A DNA stretch of 64,000 nucleotides from the NCBI GenBank assembly GCA_037783415.1, contig JAZGTN010000054.1, positions 1,426,001 to 1,490,000 of the forward strand. The letters are read 5' to 3'. The notes under the pieces are model-generated. The model ran no database searches. It worked only from the letters and a program-made list of their open reading frames with translations, and had not been told where the DNA came from. Positions 47,290 through 57,755 of this stretch are shown here, piece after piece (position 1 is the first letter of the stretch; each line of letters opens with the position of its first letter). Source of the stretch: Leptasterias polaris. Its lineage: Eukaryota > Echinodermata > Asteroidea > Forcipulatida > Asteriidae. The position numbers and the translations under genes were made by a program.

Positions 47290-49245
47290 AAGGAAAAATT
47301 TTGAAAACTGTGTTACCTAGTAAAAGATCTGACTTTATCAACGCAATGGGAATCCAACAAACCCAAAACATGGACATTACCAATGGATTTAACAACCACT
47401 TCTCTAGTATTGGTTGCATCCTAGATAACATGTTTGACTCCATTCCCGTTGACACGTTTAACAGTTATTATGATAGTTTTACTGCCAGTTATAAACAATT
47501 TCATTCCAACCCAATTTCCATTCCCCAGGAACAAAAGCATCTTTGGCAAATTAATAATTAATACAAAATTAAATAGCTGGCTTAAAACAAACAGACTTTC
47601 TCTTAACCCTTTAGTCACTGTACCCCCCCAAAACCGCCCAGCCATTTACTCACTGGACTACCTGAAACTGCTCAAGATTAGAAAATACTTTGTATTTTTA
47701 TTTCACACATGCTAGCAGGTCATTCTAAACAGTAGTAAACAGCAGTTGAAAGAGCGTGATCTAAAGACTACGACAGTCGAAAAATATCAGGTGGTCACCA
47801 TCGAGAAAAAAAATAGTAATCTACTTCCAAAGGTTCAAAGGTCGGAAATCTTATTCAATGTGTATTGTCTTCTCTGTGTAGTGCGTACTGTATCGTACAC
47901 AATGTATGTACAATGCTTTACACACATATTGAAAGGAATTTACATTGTAAAGGAAATTAATTGTTATCTGTAAGTAATATACATGTAGACATTATTTGTC
48001 ATTTCCAAAAGTATGTTTTGATATATTTCAATCACTTTGTTAACATTTGGTTTTTGTTTGAAATGACAGTATAGTTGAAAAAGTTGTGTGCACAAATTTC
48101 CATGAAACACTAATGCTAACTCAATGCAAACTATAAGTTTTCTAATTGAGTTGATGTGTCATCATATTTACAATCTAAAAGCTTCAATTCAGTAAAAGCA
48201 AATAAATATATGTGTAAATCAATCGAAAGATATTTTTATCCTACCTAAAAAATAAATGAAACTTGTGACACATACAAATAATTCCAACAAAATAAAAGAA
48301 ACTTGTGACACATACAAATAATTCCAACAAAATTATGTTCCGACTTCCAGATATTTAGTGACTTTTCCCAGCCTTGTTCAGTGAGTAAATGGCTTACGTG
48401 AGTTTGCGTATAAGTGCTAATGGGTTAATATAATTAAAACCCAAACTTTGCTGTTCGGATCCTCTCAGAAGCTTGCCAGAAACCAAATTCCTTTGAACAT
48501 TTTCATCAACATTGTGCTTATAGAACAGACACCTTGCATCAAGTATCTTGGTGTCTGTATGATCCTCAATTGAAATGGTCTGAACACATACATCATACTT
48601 CATATGTTTTCAAGAGGATTGGTGTTCTTAATACTCTTAATGTCTTGGTGAAATCATTGATGTTTCCTCAGTTTGACTACTGTGACTTAATTTGGAATAC
48701 CTCCTGTAAGACACATCTTGATAGTCTTGATAAACTTTTCAATACAAATGGAAGGGTTATACTAAATGTTCCCCAAAGAACTCACACCAGTGATGTATAC
48801 GAGACATCGTAGAGAGAAACACTTTAACACAATGTTTTTTAAATACGTAACAGGGCTGGCTCCTTCTTATCTTATCTATACGCTATCATATCTGATAACT
48901 ATAATCAATGTACCAGAGCCAATTCAGCCGGGAATGTTATAGTTCCATTCCCCAGGACCAAAGGCAGGCAGAAAAACGTTCAAATTTAAGGGGAACCAGG
49001 CATGGAATGCCCTGCATTCAACTCTTAAAAGTCCGCCTGCTGGTAGCATCAGTCATTTAAAACTTTTTATTAACAGATTACCCTGTCCTAGATTTGGTGG
49101 TTATATTTTTGCTAACTTTTTTTTAAAAAGCATTGTGAAAAAAACTTGTGTCCTTTTTTTGTGTATCTCTGTACATGCTGGAACCCATGGCATACCAGTG
49201 GTTACCACTGAATGTGCCACCCAGTTGAAATAAGAAATAAATAAG
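47290..49245 (+). mobile_element. heavily decayed LINE remnant
   Basis: Fragments in order: ITNGFNNHFSSIG (linker, 47380-47420), TKLNSWLKTNRLSLNP (47555-47610), LLFGSSQKLARNQ and CIKYLGV (48450-48560), then FKRIGVL, FPQFDYCDLIWN, LDKLFNTNGRVIL and RTHTSD (48600-48800), then TFKFKGNQAWNALHSTLKSP. These are the thumb and C-terminal signatures of a non-LTR RT. Most of the RT core is missing and frames shift repeatedly. The 3' end is near AAATAAGAAATAAATAAG (49225-49245). It ends about 200 bp before KHDC4 exon 4. Confidence 0.75.
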
Positions 49246-49459
49246 TTTGCAACAAGAAATGTGATATTATCATTTTTTTCTCGAGTTGGTACCAATATGT
49301 AAAATATCAGCCCCTGCTCATGGACTACATAATATACACACTCACTTATACATGTATTTATTTCAGTTTTCAGTTGTATTTTAGTTTATCTACATGTATT
49401 TATTATTGAAGGTTGGGGATTGTCTTTTTACCAAAAAGGTAATTTTGTTTTTATTTTAG

Positions 49460-49539
49460 ATCAGCAAAATGAGTGGTGCTGCAGTGTCCACAAGAGGAAG
49501 ATTCATGTCATATGCTGACAGAGCTAAAAATAACATGGG
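49460..49539 (+). CDS. KHDC4: KHDC4 exon 4 (start of KH domain)
   Basis: Between TTATTTTAG and GTAAGTCA, the frame entering in phase 0 reads ISKMSGAAVSTRGRFMSYAD then RAKNNMG. Vertebrate KHDC4 has ISRLSGAAVSTRGRFMT at the same place, the first helix and GxxG-like loop region of its KH domain, directly after TQDE of the previous exon. It ends in phase 2. The next exon (family sequence RPLYLHVQG…) is not found in the remaining 14.4 kb, so intron 4 runs out of the window or contains an exon I cannot see. At first sight this exon looks like the start of the SET gene downstream, but the phase does not fit that. Confidence 0.93.
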
Positions 49540-50349
49540 GTAAGTCAATGTTATTTATAAGAAATAATCACCTTTGTTACCTACAGATGCATTTTTTCTA
49601 CACACATGCAGACAGACAGACATCTGCTGAGAACGAAGCCACGACTTAGCCCTCAACCCTGCATATCCAAGCAGGAAAAGATACCCTATAACTGCCCCTT
49701 AAATGTTTGAGCTCTCCACAGTATATCATCAAACCTCCTTTTCTGACAGTGAAAATAGGATAAAGATGTCAGATCAAAAACCTAAAAGGTAAACCATGCT
49801 GGCACTGCACACCTCTGAAGAAATTCCTGAGAGTTTCCTTCTCCTTTCCCATGTTTCCTAATGGGTCTTCTTCAACGTCAACCTCAGCCCTAGGACAGCA
49901 CTGGCCTTTGGGCAATGAGAGGATCTTCACCTGCCATCACATCAGAATTTCCACCATCTTGGTGAGTTCAGGCTCAGGTTTCTTACACTTTCAGTGGGTG
50001 TCAGGTTCACCTTCAAGGCATCGATCTTGTTGTGATTTAACTTCACCAACTATTGGGGTCTCCTTCACTAAGCCGTTGCGGTTCACTGGCGCTCTTTTTC
50101 TCCCAACTCCAGCCCGCCGAACAGAACTTTGAGGATTCCTTCCGCACCTCCATGGCCCAGTGAGGTAAGTATCCCAGAAGTGGGCAGAATTTTTCCTCCA
50201 TCACCCAAAGAAATGATTTCTTTCACAAATATTAAGATTCCCTTAGACATCATGGGTAAAATACCAAGGGTGTTACATGTACATATGCCCTCAGCATCCA
50301 CTCGACAAACATGTTAGGCTTATGCTTTTCCTTCAGGATCCCTGCTGAC

Positions 50350-51010
50350 AAGAGTTTTCATAACAATAATAATAACAGTAATTTATAGAGTGCCTTTGCC
50401 AAAGGATTCAAAGCTCTGTGAGCAAAACAACAGATATCAAAACAAATGGGTTTTTAACGGTCCCTTGAACCGTTTAAGAGATGAGGTATCCGGGATGGAG
50501 ATGGGTAGAGAATTCCAAGTTAAGGGAAATACAGCGGAAAAATCACAGTCCCCTGTACTCCTGGTAGGGCGAGGGATGATCAAATTGGACTCCGAGCGGA
50601 GACCTTGTCGTTTGGATTGGCTAAGGTCGAAAACATCAGAAATAAAAGATGGAAACTTTTGGACATGTTGAGTGCTGTCTTGAAGGTGATCTGTTGGTTG
50701 ATTGGGAGTTAGTGAAGTTCAGCCAGCAAGTCAAGGTGTGGCATGAGAGTGCTTTGGCCTCTGGTGAATCAGGCGAGCAGCTTTGTTTTGGAGTTTTTGG
50801 AGACGATCAAGAACTTGTTTCTTGATTCCGATGAGAAGGGAGTTGCAAAAAATATATTTGAGAAAGTACCAACGATGTGAAAGGTGTCATAGTCGAGGTA
50901 CTTACGTATCAATGAGATGTTGCGGATATAAAAGTTTGTGGACCTGCAAATCCATGTCACGTGATCGCTCATTGACATGGAGCTGACGAAAGTTATGCCT
51001 AGATTACAAC
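50350..51010 (-). mobile_element. CR1-like LINE fragment, antisense
   Basis: Minus strand 50978-50769 encodes MSMSDHVTWICRSTNFYIRN then ISLIRKYLDYDT, the thumb region of a CR1/L2-type RT (compare HVAQMSKNTNFHLRNIAKIR of the 29.6-kb element). The rest of the interval towards 50350 reads like the degraded 3' part of such an element and ends beside (AAT)n at 50360-50380. The core is certain, the boundaries are not. Confidence 0.65.
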
Positions 51011-51239
51011 ACAGGTGAGGATGTGATCAAGAATTCTGTTTTGTTCTCATTGAGATTACTATGTGAAATCTTACATTTATACTGCAAAATAGTTCTTTTA
51101 TTTCGTCCAGGGTAATTCTACATGTCAAATTTTTCTTAAAATAAAACCTACTCTGAAGAACGAAGTCACTGGCCATGCTGCTGCCCACAATAATAATACA
51201 ATACCGTCGCGAATGAGCGACGATCAATGCTGGATACAG

Positions 51240-51600
51240 TACACTGACAGGTACTAGTCTTTATTAGATAAGTCGTTTTTGTATGTTATCGTGAAATGCT
51301 CTAGTAAATTTCGCCAACAGAGGGCGTACGTTCTTATTCTAAAAAGCATTATTAAGAAAGCGCCCTCTATCGTTCATTGGTTCTTGCATGTATTGTAGTA
51401 TTCAAAAAGGTGAGATAGCAAAGACTAGCAGCCCATTCATTTGGAAACGTTGGAAAAAACGTGTGTCTGCTAGTTGTGTAAAAAGAAAGTGTTAAAGCTA
51501 TGGTTTAAGAAAAAATTAATTTTTTTTTTTAATGGAAAAAATGAAAATGAAAAAAAAAGAAGTGATGTTTTACTCGTCTTTGTGATTAAAAAATTACTAT
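51240..51600 (-). repeat. inverted copy of the 23.5-24.06 kb repeat
   Basis: Reverse complement of 23730-24050: GTCGTTTTTGTATGTTATCG, CGCCAACAGAGGG, GGTTCTTGCATGTATTGTAG and AAACGTTGGGAAA-like blocks appear in the mirrored order. The Lys-rich ORF over 51474-51600 derives from its A-rich part. Confidence 0.8.
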
Positions 51601-52490
51601 CCCCATGGTCCCTAACTATGCTGAAATCATGGCTGCGCGAGTGGAACGCATGTGGACTTGACGCAATTTTCGTTCGCGGTTCGTCGGGAAAAAAATCTAG
51701 GTCAGCTGTCACACACACTGACGGTGACAGAGACAGAGACGGTGAACACCACCAAATCAGAGGTAGGTAAATAAGTATTCCTTTCACTTTTTAAATAACT
51801 TTAAGAATGGGTCATAAAACACAGAAGTACTAACGTTTAATTCCTCTCACCTCCCTCAGCTCATTTTTTGGTGGGGGGAATTTGTGAAATTTAAATCAAC
51901 ACAGGGACCGGGGACTGTTCAGTTCAGGCCTTACAACGTAACTGTCTGTGTACAACCAGTGTGTAGTCAGGTACATGTAGTAAATTTGATAACATTACTT
52001 TTCGTCTCCATGTGTGTCATGTGGGTTAGGCTTTCCTACATTTAAAATGGCAGGTCCAGCTTATTCTGTAAACAGTGAAAGAATATTTGTCATTCAGAAT
52101 TACCTACATGTAAGGAGATTGATTATTGCCATCTATATCCTGTTTTTCTGGTAATTTTTTTTACATCGTTTGTGGGATTTTTTACCATTATTGCTCCTTT
52201 CTACCTCCAAGGTAAGCATGGTAGGCTGGGCTGTACAGTTAAAATATTTCATTACTTTATATTTTTAATAACGTCTATTTGACAGGAGGCAGAAAAGAGG
52301 TGTAAACTTGGTAGTGACCCAGAGGGATTTGTAACAGATTTGGTCAACACTTGCATCGGTAAGAATACATGCAACAATATCATTGCAGTTTAAAGAGAGT
52401 CCTCTATGTTTTAAATTTTTGAGATATATTTTTGGCCGCAATGTTATTACTCCTGTGGTTGTCCTCTGTGGTTATGTTAGCCCCATGAAA

Positions 52491-53225
52491 AGGGCCGATC
52501 CACTTCGTATCCTTGGCCCTAGCACCATTGCAATCCTATTTTTGTGCCTGATTTAATTTTGAACTTACCGATCGAATGCTACTGTACTTGTAGAAAACCC
52601 TAATGCTGATTTTTTTTCAAAAACACAGATTTTTGGGGAAAATTGTTTGCTTTTCGAGTCGCTAGTGTGAATTTTTGTTCACATATTATTAAACTTGCGC
52701 AAAAACCTGACTTTGTCGGGTTCCCTCAGCAACTCCACAACAGTTATAACATCAACTGCTACAATCTAATGGGGACCAGACTGATTTACTCAGTGTGCCG
52801 AGTGCAATCAAGATTTTGTAAAATAATTTACGTGTAGTGCGGTGCGCATCTCAAGCCCGTCTGCACAAAGAGATACTGTTCTCAGCGCGCGAAGTAAATC
52901 AGTCGGGTCCCCATTACATTGTAGCAGTTGATCGTATAAATGTTGTGAAATAGTTGAGCAATCTCGACAAGTATGGTTCTCGCGCAAGTTGTTAATACGT
53001 GATCAGAAATTCACACTAGCGACTCAAAAGGCAATCAATTTTCCCCCAAAATCCATGATGTTAAAAAAAATATCTATAGCTGTAGGGCAATCTACAAGTA
53101 CAGTAGCATTCGATCGGTAAGTTTCATGATCGAGAACGTCCCCGATTAAAAATTACATCGGGCACAAAAATAGGATTGCAATTGTGCTAGGGCCAAGGAT
53201 ACAAAGTGGATTGGCCCTATTCATT
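52491..53225. mobile_element. foldback element with ~330-bp inverted arms in a SET intron
   Basis: The left end GGGCCGATCCACTTCGTATC and right end ATACAAAGTGGATTGGCCC mirror each other. Further mirrored blocks: TTGGCCCTAGCAC, ATTGCAATCCTATTTTTGTG, CGATCGAATGCTACTGTACTTGTAG, GCGACTC/GAGTCGCTAGTGTGAAT and GGGACC-GACTGATTTACT. Arms meet near 52855. No transposase. The ORF at 52643-52837 is a chance frame. Confidence 0.88.
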
Positions 53226-53873
53226 AGGCTATGGTTATGCCAATGTTCCTTTGAAATTTCAGGCAGCTACATGTATATAAAGGTAAGAATGTCTGTGTCA
53301 GAAAGCCCTATTTAAAAATGGTCCAACATTTCAATTGAGGTAAAGTTAATTTTTATCTTAATTTCACTCTTGCTGTGAAGTATTGCAAAATCATATGAAA
53401 ATTTTTCTCAATGCAGGGAGAGGGGTCTTTACAACCACGTTCTTTGAGAAGGGAAGTTTCCTCCTTCAGTATAGAGGAGCAGTATCTCAATCGGATGCCG
53501 ATGACAGGCATGGCACAGACGACAATGAGTTTGTGTTTCACTTTGCACACAATGGTGTGCAGTACAGGTCAGTATAAATTGAATTCCATAATTATCCAAT
53601 TCAAGATTGTACATGTATACATGTACAGGATATGTGCCCTAGATTTTATGCCCAAATTCCAAAGAAATTTCAAACTATTGAATTTCCAGGCATATTTTTC
53701 TTATTTCAAGCTTTATCAAATGTATAAAATAGAGTCACATTCTGGCTGTAGCCTGTACACATGGTGTGTAAAAATTCCCTACTTGCCCGATTCAATTCAA
53801 CCCCAAAACCAGCTAGTGACAAAAATCTACTCAAATCTATCCAAGACCTCTTCAGCATACTTTAAACTCAGAT

Positions 53874-54055
53874 GAGGTGCGCAGGAGATGTTTCTGGTTA
53901 ATATGAAAGTACGATTGTGTCAAATATATTTCTAAAAAAAAAAAAAATTCGGCTAAAATGATGTCCAAAATCGTCTGCTCACGACTTCTGTCGAGTCCAT
54001 GCTCGTTCATCTGTTGAGCGCATTCAAGGAAGTTGCACAACAAATAAACAAATGT
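53874..54055 (+). repeat. fragment shared with the hAT-like element at 41.2 kb
   Basis: GAGGTGCGCAGGAGATGTTT, TACGATTGTGTC, CAAAATCGTCTGCTCACGACTTC and TCGTTCATCTG correspond in order to 41195-41330. It lies in the second SET intron, 200 bp upstream of the third SET exon, so a related element inserted here. Confidence 0.8.
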
Positions 54056-55529
54056 AGTCATTTTTTTCTTTCTTTTCTTGTCTTTTCTACTTCATGTTTA
54101 AATCAACTTTGTGCTCAAATGGAACTACAGCCCATGCGATCTAATGATATTTCTTCCAAAATTCAAGCCCTGCAATTGCACGTTACAGTCCCATATGGCA
54201 TGCTTAGCTTCACACAACAATGTTAAACGAGTTAATTGTAGTTTCAAGTGTATTTATTTTAAAAATTTCCAGGATTGATTCATCAAGTCTGGATTCCTCT
54301 ACGGCCAGATGGATAAATGATAGCAGTAGACATCCAAACTCTGTCATGAAAAAAGTGGTGTTTAACGACCGTACACATCTGTGCCTCTTTGCCATGTTTG
54401 CACTTGAGAATATTGACATTAGCGCCGTGCTGCGATATGATTATGGAGCAGATCATTTGCCTTGGAGGCAGGTAAGAACAAGAATCTATCTCAAAAATCA
54501 AGTGGTAAACTAGGAGTACATTCCAACAAGTAGTTAACTTCACTACTTTATTACTGTCTGGACGCAATATCTTTGCTTCGAAGTCAAAAAGTTAGCAGCC
54601 AAAATGTGTTTTTGTTAACTCAACTTTGCTGCTAACTTAACTTGGCAGGGAAACTTGCTACCTTTGCAGTACATGCAAACGCATCTGACCTCTAAATCTA
54701 TATGTGATTTTCACAATATTTTCAATGCGCAAATTTCACATCGTCTAAAGCTTCCTTCTGTTCACTCACTTTCACAACATTAAAAGCCTGCAGTTGACTG
54801 TTTAAATTGCCCAAAACAACGCCGTCTGCTTTTCTCCCGATCAAGTTGCCTATACATTTTATTTCTCTTCTCTATCCATGCCAAATATCTCTCTTCTTTG
54901 CAACAATGTTACTATGCTAATACTATTAAGTAACACTCGCAGCATAGCAAAAATAAAAGCGAACTTTTGGAAGGAAGTTTATTGTATGTTGCAAAACCAA
55001 TATAAATATAAACTAGTTTCACATACTTGTAAAGTGTATTTTTAAGAATTGTGGCTTCAGTCAAAAAACAAAACCAAAAACCTCTTATTAATGTAAAATT
55101 TAAACAGAATAATGAGCAGTTTTATTTACCATTGGGTGAGCCTATTTGTGAGGAAATTTATAATTTACTGTCACAAACTTGGTAAAAAAGACGAAACTCG
55201 CATTACAGTTGCGCTTTGTTTTTCAAAGTCGTGGTCTTTGAAGTCATAAAGAATAATACATTTTCTATGATGTATTTATATTCTAAATATGCAGAAAAAT
55301 ATTTCAGATTGACCCAAACCAAGTTTTAATTGAAATTCTAGTTAAAGTTTTTATGTGAATTAAGTACAAAGGAAAAATGCAGACTTAAAAAGCAAATATT
55401 GTCCACGAGAAATTTTAGAGCGGCTTTGTTTCCGGAATAAAACACTTGAGTAGCATTGAAATGCTACAGTTCATAAAGTTGTTTTTTTAAATACAACTTC
55501 TACATGTAATATTTGTTTTTTAATTCCAG

Positions 55530-57755
55530 AAAGTGTGGAAGGAAGCACACAGTGACTGCAGCTTTGTTAGTTCATCCAGCCAACTCCATCTGTAGTTCCA
55601 GAAGACCATCCTCTAATATCTTCCGACATCATTGATGAACCTTCAGATAAAATCTGTCTTCCTTCATCAGTTGAGCCATGGGACTCAAAGCTAGTCCAGC
55701 CAACACCACCTGTGATGCCAGCAGACCATTATCCTCCTACATCTTCTGACGTAAGGGCTGAATCCCAGAACGTGATTGGCTGACACCACAGGTAAAGCCA
55801 GCAGACGATCATCTAACATCTTCTGACATCATTGATGAACCTTTAGAAGAAAACTGTCCGACTTCAGCTGTTGGGCCATCAAGCTGGAAGAGCGTTCGGC
55901 CAACACCACATGTAGTGTCAGCAGACCATCATCGGACTTCACCTGACACCATTGATGAACCTTCTGATGAGTTGCTTTCGGAGGACTCAGAATATGTTCC
56001 TTCCTCAGATGAAGAAAAGTCAGACTCATCAGATGGATCTGGCAGAAGGCCATCAAGTCCCATCCTACAGATACCCCCTAGAAACAAGTGGCGGCGTGAT
56101 GAACTACTAAATGCCCCTCTTGAAACCTGTAGCAACACCGTTACTGATATTGAGGTATTAACAACAAATCTAGATGGTAAACGTCATTATGACAAACCAC
56201 AGTACTGTCCATTTTGCCTAATTGAACAAAGGAAATTACCACAGCATTTAGCCACGCCAATGCATAGAGATGAGCCCCAAGTTATGATGTGGCTTAAGAC
56301 CACTGATGAGCAAGAAAAGAAAAAGAAGTTTTCACTGATGCAAAATTATTGAAATTTCTTACATAACTCATCTGCTCATTGTAGTTTATCGACCAAAATA
56401 CGATGTCAGCCCGGAGGATTACCTTCCCTGCCAACACTGCTATGGCTATTATGCCAAATCAGATCTGTGGAATCAAAAAGGTACCCAAAGACCTGGTGAA
56501 GTTGGTTCGGATGAACCTAGCTCCAAAAAAAATGAAAAGAACCTTACATTGTAAGCCAGGTCGGATGCTTCTCCCAAGTGCGTCTGGGGTTTGTGATCAA
56601 ACAAACGAAATCCTGACGATGAAGCATGGTCACAGCAAAGACCAAGAAGGATACATTCGACAAAGGGTAAGGGAAATTTCAAGGATGATGTTAGAGTTCA
56701 GAACTTACACAGGCGAAACAGATGCATCCTTACCTAGTACAATATGCCCCAGGAAATTTGAAGCTGTTACACACGCAACACGAATTGCTGCAGGTTTCAA
56801 TAAGGAAACAAATCTCTACTGCATACCAAGTCTTGCACTAAAGATTGGACACAGTGTGAAAACATTCTGCGAGGTGAGGCACTAATGTCCGGTGACGAAT
56901 TATTGGAAAAGCAGTGTAAATCATTTGTTTCCCTATATTCAACACAATGGGAGGACAAGATAAGCCATCATGCGTTATGTTCTTTGCATGAGGCCAAGAG
57001 GAACAACCCCAAACTACTGACAGAGGATGTTGTGAAGTTTCCCAGTATCTCAAGGCTGAGTCTAAATTAAGGGAACAGGTGCTCTCAAATGCAAAGAAGT
57101 CAGCAGAAATTGGGAAAGCATGGGCATCACTTGCTGAAGTAGTCCTCACTCATGTCATCATCTTCAATCGGAAGCGCCCAGGAGAGGTATCCAAAATGAG
57201 CCTTATTGACTACGGGAAGTGCACCAATGGTAAATGGGGCGTTAACTGTTTGGGAAAAAACACTCTGCAAGCTGCTGTGGCGTGTTGAGATAATTGGGAA
57301 GCGATCTACATGTAGAACTGTAGCTGTTCTTCTCACAAATGGAATGAAGCAGGCTTTAGACTTACTGACTTGCAAGAGACCTGAAGCTGGAATTGATAAC
57401 AGCAATATCTACTTGTTTGCAGCACGATATGGGGAAGGTCATCTGAGAGGTACAGAGACTGTTTGGGAACATGCTAACCTCTGCGAGGCAAAATATCCAT
57501 CATACTTCAGAGCCACATGGCTGAGAAAGCATATTGCAACTGTGTCACAGATAATGAACCTGCAAGATAATGAATTGGACCTTCTTGCCAATTTTCTTGG
57601 TCACGATATTAGAACCCATCGACAGTACTATCGGCTCCCTGAGTCTACATTACAAGTGGCAAAAGTGTCAAAAGTTCTTTTAAAGATGGAGAAAGGGAAC
57701 ATCCAAGGCCTTGCTGGGAAGAGCTTGCAAGACATCCAACTCAATCCAAATGAAG
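55530..57755 (+). pseudogene. linker, zinc-finger and tyrosine-recombinase exon of the composite gene
   Basis: Starts KVWKEAHSDC in phase 0 from the SET exon, then frameshifts into repeated QPTP.V.PADH...SSDIIDEP units and an acidic stretch (EDSEYVPSSDEEKSD). CPFC...LPQHLATPMH and CQHC...SDLW are Cys/His finger-like. The recombinase follows in three frames: REISRMMLEF, PSLALKIGHSVK, IFNRKRPGEV (first catalytic Arg), LRKHIATVSQ (57521-57540, second Arg in the T-x-L-R-K-H form), LANFLGHDI (His), THRQYYRLPE (Tyr nucleophile near 57622) and VSKVLLKMEKG. Active-site residues survive, yet shifts near 56353, 56880, 57040 and 57260 break the frame. Donor GTAGAG at 57756. Confidence 0.85.
55570..55980 (+). 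repeat. internal ~110-bp coding repeats in the linker
   Basis: Four diverged units each with CCAGCCAACACCACCTGT-like start, GCAGACCATCATC and ACATCTTCTGACATCATTGATGAACC. They encode variants of QPTP-V-PADH-TSSDIIDEP. Indels between units shift the frame, so slippage or unequal exchange here may have produced some of the lesions. Confidence 0.85.

Larger units (their letters stand above)
29470..49459. other. KHDC4: KHDC4 intron 3 (20 kb), filled with repeats
   Basis: Donor GTTGGT to acceptor TTATTTTAG. Holds a LINE with a long ORF, several foldback, hAT and piggyBac elements, the 34-40 kb composite repeat, satellite-like units and a LINE remnant, each listed separately. In the residual stretches (31570-32440, 42640-43140, 44360-44760, 46340-47280) I see no gene. 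Confidence 0.8.
49540..52285. other. start of KHDC4 intron 4; no gene recognised before the SET exon
   Basis: Apart from the LINE fragment and the inverted MITE-like copy (51240-51600), 49600-50340 contains a GC-balanced, ORF-bearing stretch of unknown origin. 51610-51772 is an ORF (ATGCTGAAATCATGGCTG...) ending at a possible donor GTAGGT. It could be a first exon of the SET gene, since one frame would join it in phase 0, but that frame has no ATG. Confidence 0.4.
52286..54471 (+). pseudogene. SET-domain exons (three) of the composite gene
   Basis: Exons 52286-52358, 53417-53567 and 54273-54471 join in phases 1 and 2 without a stop. They encode EAEKRCKLGSDPEGFVTD, GRGVFTTTFFEKGSFLLQYR, DNEFVFHF, ARWINDSSRHPNS, THLCLFAMFAL, then LRYDYGADHLPWRQ. 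GRGV, the YDYG motif and the order match PR-SET (KMT5A-like) SET domains. The usual N-H of the cofactor-binding RxINHS motif is N-D here. The intron between the first two carries a foldback element (52491-53219); the next intron carries a repeat shared with 41.2 kb. This part alone is lesion-free. Start codon unknown: no upstream exon fits convincingly. Confidence 0.85.

Noticed and set aside
49460..49539. First exon of the SET gene
   Set aside because: It ends in phase 2 while the SET exon at 52286 needs phase 0, and its sequence fits the KH-domain exon of KHDC4.
55740..55790. A mini-intron (GTAAGG to CCACAG) that would repair the linker frame
   Set aside because: It would be only about 40 bases long and the frame would still be broken elsewhere; an indel between repeat units is simpler.
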